Shown here: one piece after another, positions 53,992 to 63,554 of the stretch | How positions within the stretch are numbered: position 1 is the first letter of the stretch | Layout of the letters: the number at the start of each line of letters is the position of its first letter | From: Cellvibrio sp. OA-2007 | Lineage (GTDB): Bacteria; Pseudomonadota; Gammaproteobacteria; Pseudomonadales; Cellvibrionaceae | Assembly (NCBI RefSeq): GCF_000953825.1 | Contig: NZ_BBUL01000094.1 | Span: 62,001-126,000, forward strand | Direction: 5' to 3' | DNA: 64,000 bases | Notes under the pieces: generated by a model | Databases searched by the model: none | What the model was told of the DNA's origin: nothing | What the model saw: the letters and a program-made list of their open reading frames with translations, nothing else | Made by a program: the position numbers and the translations under genes

Positions 53992-55587
53992 CTAGGATGA
54001 AACAGCGAAGCTAAGGCCAAGCAAACGCGCAAGAGCCTGCTCTTTACTCGCTTTATTGCGACCTTCTACAGAAAATGGACTCGCACCAGTGCGCAGAATA
54101 TTTAAGGCTTCTACTTGCGGCATATGATTTAACGCGCACCGCTCAAAAAAATCGACAATTGAATCCAACGGTACTTTAGCCAAATCATCCGGGCTGGCTT
54201 GCACCAGTTGATGCTCGGGAGGAAATATTCCCATGCCACTTAATAAGTACACCCATGAATTCACTTTGTAGTGACGATTAAGCCCCGTGCTTTGCAGCGC
54301 CTCACTAATATCCGCACCACTCAACCAAGCTTGCAACACCAGTTTAAGGCGATTAGATGCCGCTGCTGAATTGTGGCGGCAGGCGCGCCAGTAAGGTGTA
54401 TCCTCACGGTCAGACGTTAAATAATGTGTATGTATATAGTCCTTCACATTGTCAAACGCTTCTGCGATTTCTGAATTCAGTTGCTCTGCGTATTGATTGG
54501 TATATGCACCCGCTTTATACAATTTAACAAACCTAACAAGCGTTAATTGCACCAACGCCAATGCCGTTGCTTCTAATGGCTCTAAAAATCCTTGCGACAA
54601 ACCAACTGCCAGGGAATTTTTATTCCACATAGTTTTGGCTCGCCCAACCCGCATTTTTAAGTGGCGCACTTCGCCTTCGCCATTATTCATATTCAGATGC
54701 GCGCGCAGTTCCGCTTCTGCTTCTGCTTCGCTACAAAAATCTGAACTATACACATAGCCATTTCCCACACGATTTTGCAGAGGAATTTCCCAAGCCCAAC
54801 CATTATTTAATGCGGTAGCTACAGTTTGCGTTGAAATAACCTCTTCCACTGGAGTAGCCAATGTGACCGCACGATCATTAAATAAAACATCGCTATAAGA
54901 AATAAAAGGAGTGCCGAGTGTTTTGCCAGTAATAAGCGATGCAAAGCCCGTGCAATCAACAAAAAAATCGCCCTCAAGTATTGCCCCACCCTTGAACGTC
55001 AGGTGTGCAATATCACCTTCTGCATTTAATGCAATGTTTTCGACATGCGCACTTTTCCATACCACTCCCCGCTCAATGGCTTTTTCTTTTAAGAAAGAAC
55101 CTAACATAGCTGCATTAAAATGATAGCCATATTGAACTTCAAATGGAAAAGCGTATGGGGTAATCGGGCACAGAGAATTCGCAGCCAAGTAGCTTGCATA
55201 ACTAAACAAATTAGGATGCGCATGCACACGTTTACCTGCACGTCGCAATTCGGAATTAAATATAAGCGCTTTAATATGGTCGCGATCAAAATGAGAAAAA
55301 AATGGATGAAAATATTCTTCAAACCCATTTCTTGTTGACCAACCCCTAAATGATATACCCGATTTATAGGTTGCCTGACAAGCTGACATCCATTCGCTTT
55401 CACTGATGCCTATAGCATCCATAAACGCTTTTAATGCCGGTGTAGAGCCTTCACCTACACCGATAATTCCGGTAGCGGCAGATTCAACAAGCGTAATCGT
55501 ACAATCCTGAAACGCATGTTGGAATAACATTGCCGTCATCCAACCCGCCGTTCCACCGCCCACTATGACAAGTCGTTTCGATGACAA
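53992..55587 (-). CDS. Tryptophan-halogenase-family flavoprotein (third paralogue)
   Basis: A 531-residue PF04820 protein with FAD motif GGGTAGW, K75 (ATYKSGISF) at the catalytic-lysine position, canonical WAWEIP (the only one of the three with the full WxWxIP), and GFLEPLEA. It follows the TonB receptor at 55773 on the same strand behind a terminator. Its motif completeness makes it the best of the three for a true halogenase test. Confidence 0.82.
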   Translation of the reverse strand: MSSKRLVIVGGGTAGWMTAMLFQHAFQDCTITLVESAATGIIGVGEGSTPALKAFMDAIGISESEWMSACQATYKSGISFRGWSTRNGFEEYFHPFFSHFDRDHIKALIFNSELRRAGKRVHAHPNLFSYASYLAANSLCPITPYAFPFEVQYGYHFNAAMLGSFLKEKAIERGVVWKSAHVENIALNAEGDIAHLTFKGGAILEGDFFVDCTGFASLITGKTLGTPFISYSDVLFNDRAVTLATPVEEVISTQTVATALNNGWAWEIPLQNRVGNGYVYSSDFCSEAEAEAELRAHLNMNNGEGEVRHLKMRVGRAKTMWNKNSLAVGLSQGFLEPLEATALALVQLTLVRFVKLYKAGAYTNQYAEQLNSEIAEAFDNVKDYIHTHYLTSDREDTPYWRACRHNSAAASNRLKLVLQAWLSGADISEALQSTGLNRHYKVNSWVYLLSGMGIFPPEHQLVQASPDDLAKVPLDSIVDFFERCALNHMPQVEALNILRTGASPFSVEGRNKASKEQALARLLGLSFAVSS

Positions 55588-55690
55588 AACACTACACCTG
55601 TTAGATATTTAATTGCGTGATTTTGCGCAATGCGCCCGAATATTGATAATAGTCTCACCAGGCAACATTTTCAGTTAAAAATATTTATCC

Positions 55691-55725
55691 AAAAAAAAGC
55701 GCCTTGAGATAAACCCAAAGCGCTT
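55691..55725 (-). terminator. Terminator after the large TonB receptor gene
   Basis: The stem AAGCGCCTTGAG/CCCAAAGCGCTT pairs with one mismatch and G-U pairs. On the minus strand eight T follow. Confidence 0.75.
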
Positions 55726-55772
55726 CATTTTTATCAGACTAACAAATCAAGATTTGTCAGCCCTTCCATCAC

Positions 55773-58700
55773 TTAGAACTCCGCACGAATACCTACACGG
55801 AATGTTCTGCCAACAGTGTATTCATCAAGAGTACGGTTGGTAGGTGCATTGCCGTTAATAGCCGAGCCCTCATTAAAGGTAATTGGATTACCATTGGCAT
55901 CAGGCAATACCAAGGTACGACTAGTGAAGTAAGTGCGCACAGTTTCGTTAGTCAAGTTGGCTACGTCAAATTGCAGGCTGATCGAGTCAGTTAATGCATA
56001 GCTGCTGGACAGATCCAATGTTTGACGACCTTCTCTCCACCGTGAACCACCGGCAAAGGCTGTTTGTTCTAACACATCACTCGCACCAGACCAAGCAAGG
56101 CGAATTTGGTGACCATCTTGCGCCCAGTAAACAGTTGCGTTATAAGACTCTTTTGGTGCACCTGGGATAACTTCATGAGACTTATCGAACTCACCTTCTT
56201 GATAGGTAAAGTTCATAGAGGTGCCCAAGCCAGACCAGATGCCCGGTAAGAAATCAAAGTTTTGAACGTAGTTCAATTCAATACCTTCAACCGAAGCCTT
56301 AGCAGCGTTTACGTTTTGTGTAACAGTGTACTGATTACACAGATATTCAGGGTTGTTTCCATAAATTAATTCAGGTGTACCTTGAAGTGCTGCTTCACCT
56401 TGCAGGCGACGAGGCATACAGGCATTCACATCAGCTGCTGACAACAGCAAAGGAATATCCTGACCATCAACACTGAATACTCCGTTACTGTAGCTAGTAC
56501 CATCTGGGTTAGCCGCAGTTTTACGCAGATCTCCAATATACGACAAATAATCCTTCACCTCGATCATGTTTTTAATATCTTTGGTAAAGATATTTGCCGA
56601 AACCATGCCCGAGTCATTGAAGTACCATTCAACCGACAAATCCAAATTGGTTGATTCAAGCGGATCAATTTTCGCGGTAAACAGTTGCACGGTGGAGCTT
56701 GGACGCAATGCTATGCCTGAACCAAAAATATCCCCTTCATTGGTGCGCGCACCCGCACGCAAATCATCAATTGGTGGGCGAGCCATGGTTTTAGACGCAG
56801 CAAAACGGGTAATCAAATCCTCTCTCGCGGCAAAACTCACGTTCAAACTTGGCAGAATAATGTCGTAGGTGTGATTATCAATCGCTGCAACAGAATTTCG
56901 GCTGCGATCGTTCGATACAATATTGCCTGACTCAGTCAATTGGCGAACACCATTGGCATCAAACGGATAGGTCAGATCAGTAGAGATATCAGCGTATCGA
57001 ACCAAATTCCGCTCAAAGAAAGAGTTTGGAATGACACCTGGCTCTAGGATTGGGTCATAGCAAACACCGTTATTGGTAGCAGCAATTGCTGTGTCATCGC
57101 TATAGTCAAACGGCGTACCGTTGGTGTTGAAACCCGTACCATCAACTCGCGCCCAACGATTGCGCTCAAAAAATTGCGTCAAATTGTAGTTAGTACCTAG
57201 CGTAGTATCTGTACTGCCATTCTGCGGATTCCAGAAAATCGAATTTGTGCCATAAGCCATTGGACTTGGTGTTTCTGCCAAAGAAGGACACTTGACGCCA
57301 CCTGCCCCAACTTCACGCATTCTCATCAACTGGATTGGGTCTATAACCCTCCCACCATTTGAACTGGTAGTACCAAATACAGTACCTGCGAAACCGTTGG
57401 TTTCCACCTCAGTGCGAACGTGGCGGAAGCCGACATCACCCTGAATTCGCTCATCCATAAATTCAAAGTTTGCCTTAATGTACGCAGACACATTGTCAAA
57501 CTCAGCACCACGGGTTTGAGTATTATCCAAAGTAAAGGCGCGCTCACCTTGGGATACAGCATTAATCGCAGCAATTGGGTCGAAGCGGAGCCAGCCATCA
57601 GTGATGTTATCTTTCGCGTAACCCAAACCGCTCAAGAAACCGTTTGCATCCACTTTACCATCCGCAAAATTGGTTACCTGAATCAGGTTGATATTACTGG
57701 CATCGATCGATAAAGTTTCACCGGTGAATGGACTAATGCTCTGAACTCGTTCATCACTTGGACGCGGCGTGCCCGATTGATTATTTACAAACTTTTCACG
57801 ATGCGTAACTTTCGCACCGAACTCTACAGTTGTAATGCCGTAGGCATCCAAATCAAAATCAAAATCAACAAACGCCGTTTCTTGTTTATCACTCACTTCA
57901 GTGATAGTTGCCTGAATATAACTTAGCGTGTGGTTTTCAAGAACGTCAGGGTCAAAACCTGAGGTGCCTATGTTATCCCACAAATCATTTAAGCTAGGAT
58001 CCAAATCAACATTGCTTCCTAAAGAGGCCGGCGCAGTGTAACCACCATTTAAGCGGCAATTACCGCTGGAACAGTCGTAACCCGCAGGATTAAGCAAGTT
58101 TGCGGGTACGTGGTGCAAGTTCCAAGGACCCACTACACGACTAGTGTTCGCCGTTAAATACACATTGTTTTTTGGTGTTTGGATGGATTCATTTGCAGAT
58201 GCGCCCGCAACCATACGGAAACGATCCGAAAAATCATGATTAAGCTCTAACGCGTAGAGTGAGTTTTCAGTTTCGTAATTATTTACCGAAGCCTCAATAG
58301 AACCAATGCTTTCGCGATTCAGCAAGGTAGTCCAAGTACGGGTTTTTGGATCAAGCACATGCCAATTTTGTTGCGGATCAGTCCACTGCATCTGGTCGTT
58401 GTCACTTGGTGAGCCGCCTTGAGTGCCTCCGTAAGCCACTGGGTTATTATCATAAAAACCTGTACGGTTATAGAAAACCCCAGGCAAACCTAGCCCTTGC
58501 TGTGACGCACCGTCAATAAAGTTGCTCATACGAGATGTATTTACAAAAACCCCATCAAGACGGTTACTCACTTCTGCCTGACTATGATTTACAGACAGAG
58601 TAACGTCGGTTGTATCGCTGGCTTGCCATTGAATCGACAAATCAACACCTTGACGCTTGTAATCATTTTCAAATAATTGATAACCCATCTGATTGGGCGC

Positions 58701-59609
58701 CAAGCCCTGAACTATTGAGCGGTTATGCTCAGCACCACCATGAGTCCAAAATAGAGGATTCGCGTATGGATCTACCGCCTGAGCACCTTCAAATGCAGGA
58801 GCGCGCCCTGCAGCCTTAGCTGATGCGGCATCAATAGCCATCGCAGCTGAGTTAGCATAGACTTGCCCTGTGCGTCCATCTGTATAAGCATTTGAACCAA
58901 ATGTACTGTAATCCTGCGCATGATATTGATCGCGACGAAGTTTATTTTCTTCATCATTCACCGTAACAAGAACACCAATTGAGTCATCGGCGAACTTCTG
59001 CGAAAAAGTACCTACAAATTTATGATCAAACTCATCTGATTGATCATCCATACGCCCCTGCAGGGAAACGGTACGAACATCTTCTTTAATATCCAACGGC
59101 TTGCGAGTGGTTAAATTCACCAAGCCGCCAAGCGAACCTTCTTCATCATCTGCTGATGGCGTTTTGATAACTTCAATTTTTGAAAGGATGTCGGCTGAAT
59201 AGGAAGACAAATCAACACCCTGAGAAAAGCCGGTAGACCCCAACGCCGTACCATTCATAGTAACAACGGTCTGATCCGCGTTTGCACCGCGGATAGAGAC
59301 AGTCTTACCCTCACCATCAGAGGTATTCATACTAACGCCTGAAACGCGGTTCAATGCTTCCGCGATATTTTGGTCGGTTGATTTACCAATATCTTCAGCG
59401 TTGATGGTATCGACAATTTTGCGTGCCTCACGCTTGTCATCCACAGATCTTTTGATAGACCCGCGAATACCAGTAACCACAACTTCTTCCACATCTTGAT
59501 CTTGCTGTGCAGAAACTCCTTCTTGTTGCGCATAGACAACACCGCTGTTAACTGCACAGATTGCCGCTGACAGCGCCGTAATTCTAAGGCGGTGAGTAAT
59601 GTTTGACAT
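55773..59609 (-). CDS. Large TonB-dependent outer-membrane receptor
   Basis: A 1278-residue receptor, large for the family. Signal peptide 1-27 (VVYAQ). TonB-box-like EEVVVTGIRGS at about 42-52. Plug domain with INAEDIGKSTDQNIAEALNRVSG and RGANADQTVV. The barrel ends in RAEF. Extra-long loops account for the size. It probably imports larger galactan oligosaccharides than the 915-residue receptor at 345. The two receptors share the plug signature but are distant. Downstream lies a halogenase-like gene, as at the other receptor. Confidence 0.92.
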   Translation of the reverse strand: MSNITHRLRITALSAAICAVNSGVVYAQQEGVSAQQDQDVEEVVVTGIRGSIKRSVDDKREARKIVDTINAEDIGKSTDQNIAEALNRVSGVSMNTSDGEGKTVSIRGANADQTVVTMNGTALGSTGFSQGVDLSSYSADILSKIEVIKTPSADDEEGSLGGLVNLTTRKPLDIKEDVRTVSLQGRMDDQSDEFDHKFVGTFSQKFADDSIGVLVTVNDEENKLRRDQYHAQDYSTFGSNAYTDGRTGQVYANSAAMAIDAASAKAAGRAPAFEGAQAVDPYANPLFWTHGGAEHNRSIVQGLAPNQMGYQLFENDYKRQGVDLSIQWQASDTTDVTLSVNHSQAEVSNRLDGVFVNTSRMSNFIDGASQQGLGLPGVFYNRTGFYDNNPVAYGGTQGGSPSDNDQMQWTDPQQNWHVLDPKTRTWTTLLNRESIGSIEASVNNYETENSLYALELNHDFSDRFRMVAGASANESIQTPKNNVYLTANTSRVVGPWNLHHVPANLLNPAGYDCSSGNCRLNGGYTAPASLGSNVDLDPSLNDLWDNIGTSGFDPDVLENHTLSYIQATITEVSDKQETAFVDFDFDLDAYGITTVEFGAKVTHREKFVNNQSGTPRPSDERVQSISPFTGETLSIDASNINLIQVTNFADGKVDANGFLSGLGYAKDNITDGWLRFDPIAAINAVSQGERAFTLDNTQTRGAEFDNVSAYIKANFEFMDERIQGDVGFRHVRTEVETNGFAGTVFGTTSSNGGRVIDPIQLMRMREVGAGGVKCPSLAETPSPMAYGTNSIFWNPQNGSTDTTLGTNYNLTQFFERNRWARVDGTGFNTNGTPFDYSDDTAIAATNNGVCYDPILEPGVIPNSFFERNLVRYADISTDLTYPFDANGVRQLTESGNIVSNDRSRNSVAAIDNHTYDIILPSLNVSFAAREDLITRFAASKTMARPPIDDLRAGARTNEGDIFGSGIALRPSSTVQLFTAKIDPLESTNLDLSVEWYFNDSGMVSANIFTKDIKNMIEVKDYLSYIGDLRKTAANPDGTSYSNGVFSVDGQDIPLLLSAADVNACMPRRLQGEAALQGTPELIYGNNPEYLCNQYTVTQNVNAAKASVEGIELNYVQNFDFLPGIWSGLGTSMNFTYQEGEFDKSHEVIPGAPKESYNATVYWAQDGHQIRLAWSGASDVLEQTAFAGGSRWREGRQTLDLSSSYALTDSISLQFDVANLTNETVRTYFTSRTLVLPDANGNPITFNEGSAINGNAPTNRTLDEYTVGRTFRVGIRAEF

Positions 59610-59720
59610 CGTAAAGCCCCCATGTAAGGTATTTATTGTTTTATTTTATGTCGCCCTTTTCCAGAGAGCGAACATAAAAGACAAGTTTTAACGCCAATTA
59701 CAATACTACTCAGCCCATCG

Positions 59721-59760
59721 TTATTGTCAATAATCAATTGTAGATTGTTAGCAATTTACA
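59721..59760. promoter_or_regulatory. Operator-like sites upstream of the large TonB receptor gene
   Basis: A near copy TGTTAGCAATTTACA (59746-59760) differs from the extended motif at one core position. A TTATTGTCAATAA palindrome at 59721-59733 carries TTGACA on the minus strand, a possible -35 with a weak -10 16 bases on. The start codon is 112 bases away. Confidence 0.45.
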
Positions 59761-59835
59761 CTTTGAGATCAAAGAGTGTGAAAAAAGGTAACCATCAGCC
59801 ATACAGCACAATAGCCATAAAGACAAAAAGGAAAT

Positions 59836-59859
59836 AAAAAAGGGAGGCACAGGCCTCCC
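59836..59859 (-). terminator. Terminator after galE
   Basis: A perfect 7-bp stem GGGAGGC/GCCTCCC with a 4-base loop. On the minus strand six T follow. Confidence 0.88.
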
Positions 59860-59889
59860 AAAGAACACAACAGCAAGCACAGAGAAAAC

Positions 59890-60924
59890 TTACTCGGCAA
59901 AACCATTTGGGTTGTGCGATTGCCAGCGCCAAGTATCTGCCATCATTCGCTCTACACTGTATTCAGCAGCCCAACCTAAACGCTCCTTAGCCAGAGAAAC
60001 ATCGGCATAACAACTGGCAATATCGCCGGGGCGCCGCGCACTAATCACATAGGGTATAGATTTGCCGCACGCCAGCTCAAACGCTCTCAACATCTCCAAT
60101 ACAGAATAGCCAGTGCCAGTACCCAGGTTATAGGTCGAGCAGCCTCGCGACTGCTGCGTCAAACCATTAAGTGCTGCCACATGACCTCGCGCTAAATCCA
60201 CGACATGTATGTAATCGCGCACGCCGGTACCATCGGGAGTCGCATAATCATTGCCATAAATAGTAAGCGCCTCACGCTTACCTACAGCCACCTGAGCGAT
60301 ATAAGGAATCAAATTATTAGGTACACCCCTAGGGTCTTCGCCAATTAGACCCGATTCATGCGCACCCGCAGGATTAAAGTAACGCAGAATTGAAAAATTC
60401 CAGTGGTTTTCCGGCGCCTTGGCCATATCGCGCAGAATATCCTCCACAATCAGTTTGCTGCGACCATAAGGGTTAGTAGCTGACAGAGGAAAAGATTCAT
60501 CAATGGGTACCGATACGGGATCGCCATAAACAGTCGCCGAAGAACTAAATACAAAATCAAAAACGGAGTGTTCTTCCATGACCTCCAGCAAAGACAAAGT
60601 ACCTGCCACATTATTCCGGTAATACTTGATAGGTATCTGGGTAGATTCACCTACCGCCTTCAGGCCCGCAAAATGCATTACGCAACCTATTGCATAATCA
60701 GAAAAAACTTGATGTAAAGCTGTTTTATCATTGATATCCAACTGAAAAAAATCCGGCTTAACACCGGTAATTTTTTCAACTCTGACCAGCGACTCCAATT
60801 TTCCATTGGATAGATTATCGACCACTATCGGAAAATAACCATTATTGATCAATTCAATACAAACATGACTGCCTATGTAACCTGCACCTCCGGTTACCAG
60901 AACCTTCCTAAGATACGATTTCAT
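59890..60924 (-). CDS. galE: UDP-glucose 4-epimerase
   Basis: A 344-residue extended SDR. NAD motif GGAGYIGSH, the SSSATVYG segment and the catalytic YxxxK in NPYGRSK are present, as are the substrate-binding RYFNPAG and GDGxxRDYIHV-type motifs (here GTGVRDYIHV). It interconverts UDP-galactose and UDP-glucose in the cytosol, the last step of the Leloir route for galactose freed from agar. galK and galT are not in the window, so it may also feed polysaccharide synthesis. Last gene of the minus-strand group with the VOC and solute-binding-like genes. Confidence 0.95.
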   Translation of the reverse strand: MKSYLRKVLVTGGAGYIGSHVCIELINNGYFPIVVDNLSNGKLESLVRVEKITGVKPDFFQLDINDKTALHQVFSDYAIGCVMHFAGLKAVGESTQIPIKYYRNNVAGTLSLLEVMEEHSVFDFVFSSSATVYGDPVSVPIDESFPLSATNPYGRSKLIVEDILRDMAKAPENHWNFSILRYFNPAGAHESGLIGEDPRGVPNNLIPYIAQVAVGKREALTIYGNDYATPDGTGVRDYIHVVDLARGHVAALNGLTQQSRGCSTYNLGTGTGYSVLEMLRAFELACGKSIPYVISARRPGDIASCYADVSLAKERLGWAAEYSVERMMADTWRWQSHNPNGFAE

Positions 60925-60955
60925 TAATTTCTCTCACCACCAACTCGATTAAACA

Positions 60956-61291
60956 CTAGTTGACACAGACAATTTCAAATACATTGCCATCAGCATCTGT
61001 ATAAAATAAATTCCCACTAATAGATTCAACCTGAAATAATTCTCTTTCTTTAATCAAACTATCAAGCACTGTAAAAATATCTTTTTCTGGCATGCGCAAT
61101 CGAATCCGTTTTTTAGCTTCAGCATCAACTCCTTGAACGCACACCAATTTCAACGAGGCGCCAGCTAAGCTTATAAAAAAGCTACTACTTCCAAACGGAT
61201 TCTTTAACTCCATCACATGAGCCGAAAATAGCCGCTGATAACGCATGGCGGACTCAAGAGGATTTTTCACATTAACTGACTGCCACCGCAT
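60956..61291 (-). CDS. Small VOC (glyoxalase/bleomycin-resistance) superfamily protein
   Basis: A 111-residue protein. ATG 61291 has GGAG 8 bases upstream; a TTG at 61303 is in frame. The pattern fits one half of a VOC fold: an N-terminal beta-alpha-beta (NPLESAMRYQRLF) and a C-terminal FYTDADGNVFEIV, the usual VOC ending that carries a metal-ligand Glu. The first ligand position is not obvious. It sits between the orphan solute-binding-like gene (16-base gap) and galE (31-base gap). Function unknown; a sugar-binding or isomerase role would fit the context only loosely. Confidence 0.65.
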   Translation of the reverse strand: MRWQSVNVKNPLESAMRYQRLFSAHVMELKNPFGSSSFFISLAGASLKLVCVQGVDAEAKKRIRLRMPEKDIFTVLDSLIKERELFQVESISGNLFYTDADGNVFEIVCVN

Positions 61292-61307
61292 GACCCGCTC
61301 CAAAAAA

Positions 61308-62177
61308 CTATAGCAACTCAGGGTTTATGACAAACTGCTCATAATTTTTACCCAGCGAATCAATTAACGGGTTTTCAAAGCGAAATATTTTCCGCTTATG
61401 CAGTGCAGAAAACCTCACCGCCTCACCGTAGTACTCATCCCACAGCTTTCTAACGGCACCAGATTCATAGGTAATATGAAGCCCCTTTTCAATACGATCA
61501 GCCAAGGCTCTATTTTTTTTATTCAAGAAAAAGAATTTTGGTAGAGGATAATAAATACACACATGTTGGTCATAGTTTAAATATTTAACATCCTGGTTTT
61601 TCTTCCACTCCCGCTCCAATTCATTTGCACCAATCAAAAATATATCGCCACGATCATTAGCAGCCATATAGAACAAACCTTTGATATTGCCACCCTCAAC
61701 AACTTTAAACCCAATTTTCTTGAGTATTTCGCTATCTAACCATCCACGCCCTTGAATAATTTTAAGCTGTTGCAATTCAGCCAAGGTTTCAATTTTTTCT
61801 AGCTTTCGTTTAGACTCGGGCGACACAAAGCCAATGCGATAGCCGGTCACACCCAAATCTACGGGAAACTCTACCCCATGTAATTTTTCAACAATCTCAT
61901 TGGAAGCCGAATCTTTATAGACAAAATTTTCAAACTGATTATCTTCAGCATAAACCCGCAGGCGCGAGTAAGTGGGCACATCGCCTTTAGGCAAATCCCT
62001 AATTTCATAGTCTCCGTATTCCGCCTTGGTGGCATCCAGCGCGAGGCGCAACAGGTGGTATTCGTAGATTTCCTCTTTTGGCGCTATCTCCCCCGACCCA
62101 AAGGTAATAACGGTAGGAGCCGCAGCAAATACATTTAGCGCAAACATGGCGATACTTAATATTATTATACGCAACAT
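61308..62177 (-). CDS. Orphan periplasmic solute-binding-like protein (paralogue of 18679-19596)
   Basis: A 289-residue exported protein. ATG 62177 is chosen over the far ATG at 62222 because AGGTGG precedes it and a signal peptide follows (about 1-18, NVFAAA). The operator at 62193-62207 then lies just upstream instead of inside the gene. The mature region resembles type-2 periplasmic binding folds (EYHLLRLALDATKAEYGDYEI, FPVDLGVTGYRIGFV, GADELEREW-type helix, LPKFFFL, LWDEYYG). Blocks are shared with the paralogue. No ABC transporter or sensor partner gene is nearby. Function unknown. Confidence 0.72.
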   Translation of the reverse strand: MLRIIILSIAMFALNVFAAAPTVITFGSGEIAPKEEIYEYHLLRLALDATKAEYGDYEIRDLPKGDVPTYSRLRVYAEDNQFENFVYKDSASNEIVEKLHGVEFPVDLGVTGYRIGFVSPESKRKLEKIETLAELQQLKIIQGRGWLDSEILKKIGFKVVEGGNIKGLFYMAANDRGDIFLIGANELEREWKKNQDVKYLNYDQHVCIYYPLPKFFFLNKKNRALADRIEKGLHITYESGAVRKLWDEYYGEAVRFSALHKRKIFRFENPLIDSLGKNYEQFVINPELL

Positions 62178-62192
62178 ACACCACCTGTTAAT

Positions 62193-62207
62193 TGTTAACA
62201 TTTTACA
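62193..62207. promoter_or_regulatory. Operator-like TGTTAACATTTTACA upstream of the second orphan binding protein
   Basis: Identical to 24-38, located 16-30 bases before the start codon at 62177. Its position supports the shorter gene start. Confidence 0.55.
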
Positions 62208-62327
62208 CAATGCTAGCGCCAATACAGGTAGATTGCAATGCCATAAGCGGGAAGTTTTTGCGGAAATTTAAGACCGTTTACGCGAACCTAGGCAGATAGA
62301 GGCACGGCGGGAATATGCCTAAAAACG

Positions 62328-62360
62328 AAAAAAGCACTGCGACATGTGGTATCGCAGCGC
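62328..62360 (-). terminator. Terminator after GH117
   Basis: A stem GCACTGCGA/TCGCAGCGC pairs at 8 of 9 positions with a 9-base loop. On the minus strand a T run follows. Confidence 0.8.
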
Positions 62361-62386
62361 CTTTAGAGATATAGATGAAGGACTTA

Positions 62387-63481
62387 TCAGGATGCTACAT
62401 TCTGAAAGGTACCTGGGTCCAATATTTGCCGACGAGTCTTGAAGCGGCAAATATAATTCCAGTTCCATGAGGGATCGTACTTGTGGCACAGCCCCCATGC
62501 CAATCCAGCCATAGGATCTTGAGTGTCCGCAGCGGGATCGCGATATAAACCCAACGCCTCTGGTGCACCTTTAATATGCGCCATGATGTCAAAATTAATA
62601 CCATCCGATGACCATTGGCAGGTATTTTTTTCGGGCCCATCGGTAGTCAACAAACTGGCGATGCCACCATTCACATGCCATACAACAACCTCATGCCCAC
62701 TGTTGGTGATCGGATTAAATTCCGATTTCACATAGGGTCCCTCGATCTTATCGGCAATCGCTACACCATGTTTAATTTCCCGGCCACCAAAGTTCATGCG
62801 CTCCCCCATAATTTCACCTTTGTAATAAAGATAAAATTTATTTTGATAAAACATCAAACATGGGTCATGCACTTTATGGCTGTCAAAATCGCCGCGAATT
62901 TTGCAATGAAAGCGGTTGTCTTCATCACCATCCCAGACACCATTATCGGCTGGCGTTAAAATGGGAGCTGGACTTTTAACCCAAGGGCCGTAAGGCGAAT
63001 CTGCACTGGCAAGTGCAATGCATTCTTTGGTGCGATTTAAATAAGGTGCCTGAACAGTTTGATAAACCAAATAATAGCGGCCTGCATGAGCCAGAACCTC
63101 AGGTGTAAATACCGCGCGATCATCATAGGAACCAGGCGTACCTGCTACGATCGCAGCACCCTGCTCTTTCCAATCCCAACCATCGCTGGAGGTTGCATGC
63201 CACACTTCAGTTTTATCCCAGGGAAACACTTTAGCGTCAGGATTATTGCTACCAAATCCAACAGTTTCTCCCTCGCCTTTGGTGTACCAAACATGATAAA
63301 CACCGTCGACACTGATAACCGCTGAAGGGTCGCGGCGAATCACGCCTTCTTGATATGCAAAATCACCGCCCAAAGGCTTCACATCAAATTCAAATACCCA
63401 GTCTGCATTTTTTTGGTCGTAGCCGCGCTCAATAGCGCGTAAACTGGCTTTGCTTAATTTTTTTTCTGGAAGATCACCCAT
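62387..63481 (-). CDS. GH117 alpha-1,3-(3,6-anhydro-L-galactosidase), neoagarobiose hydrolase
   Basis: A 364-residue five-bladed propeller enzyme without signal peptide, hence cytosolic. Motifs of GH117 are visible: RRDPSAVI (D51), [10 protein letters not shown] (D206) and GHEVVVW (H263/E264). The spacing D51-D206 of 155 equals that of the catalytic D97/D252 pair in Zobellia AhgA. It releases 3,6-anhydro-L-galactose from the non-reducing end of neoagaro-oligosaccharides and so links agarases to the AHG operon. Downstream of dgoK on the same strand (73-base gap). Confidence 0.92.
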   Translation of the reverse strand: MGDLPEKKLSKASLRAIERGYDQKNADWVFEFDVKPLGGDFAYQEGVIRRDPSAVISVDGVYHVWYTKGEGETVGFGSNNPDAKVFPWDKTEVWHATSSDGWDWKEQGAAIVAGTPGSYDDRAVFTPEVLAHAGRYYLVYQTVQAPYLNRTKECIALASADSPYGPWVKSPAPILTPADNGVWDGDEDNRFHCKIRGDFDSHKVHDPCLMFYQNKFYLYYKGEIMGERMNFGGREIKHGVAIADKIEGPYVKSEFNPITNSGHEVVVWHVNGGIASLLTTDGPEKNTCQWSSDGINFDIMAHIKGAPEALGLYRDPAADTQDPMAGLAWGLCHKYDPSWNWNYICRFKTRRQILDPGTFQNVAS

Positions 63482-63554
63482 ATCTCACTCACTTTTTAAA
63501 ATGATGACTTGAACTATTTTTGTCAGGTTCAGTGTTTATCAGGAGCAAGGCTTA

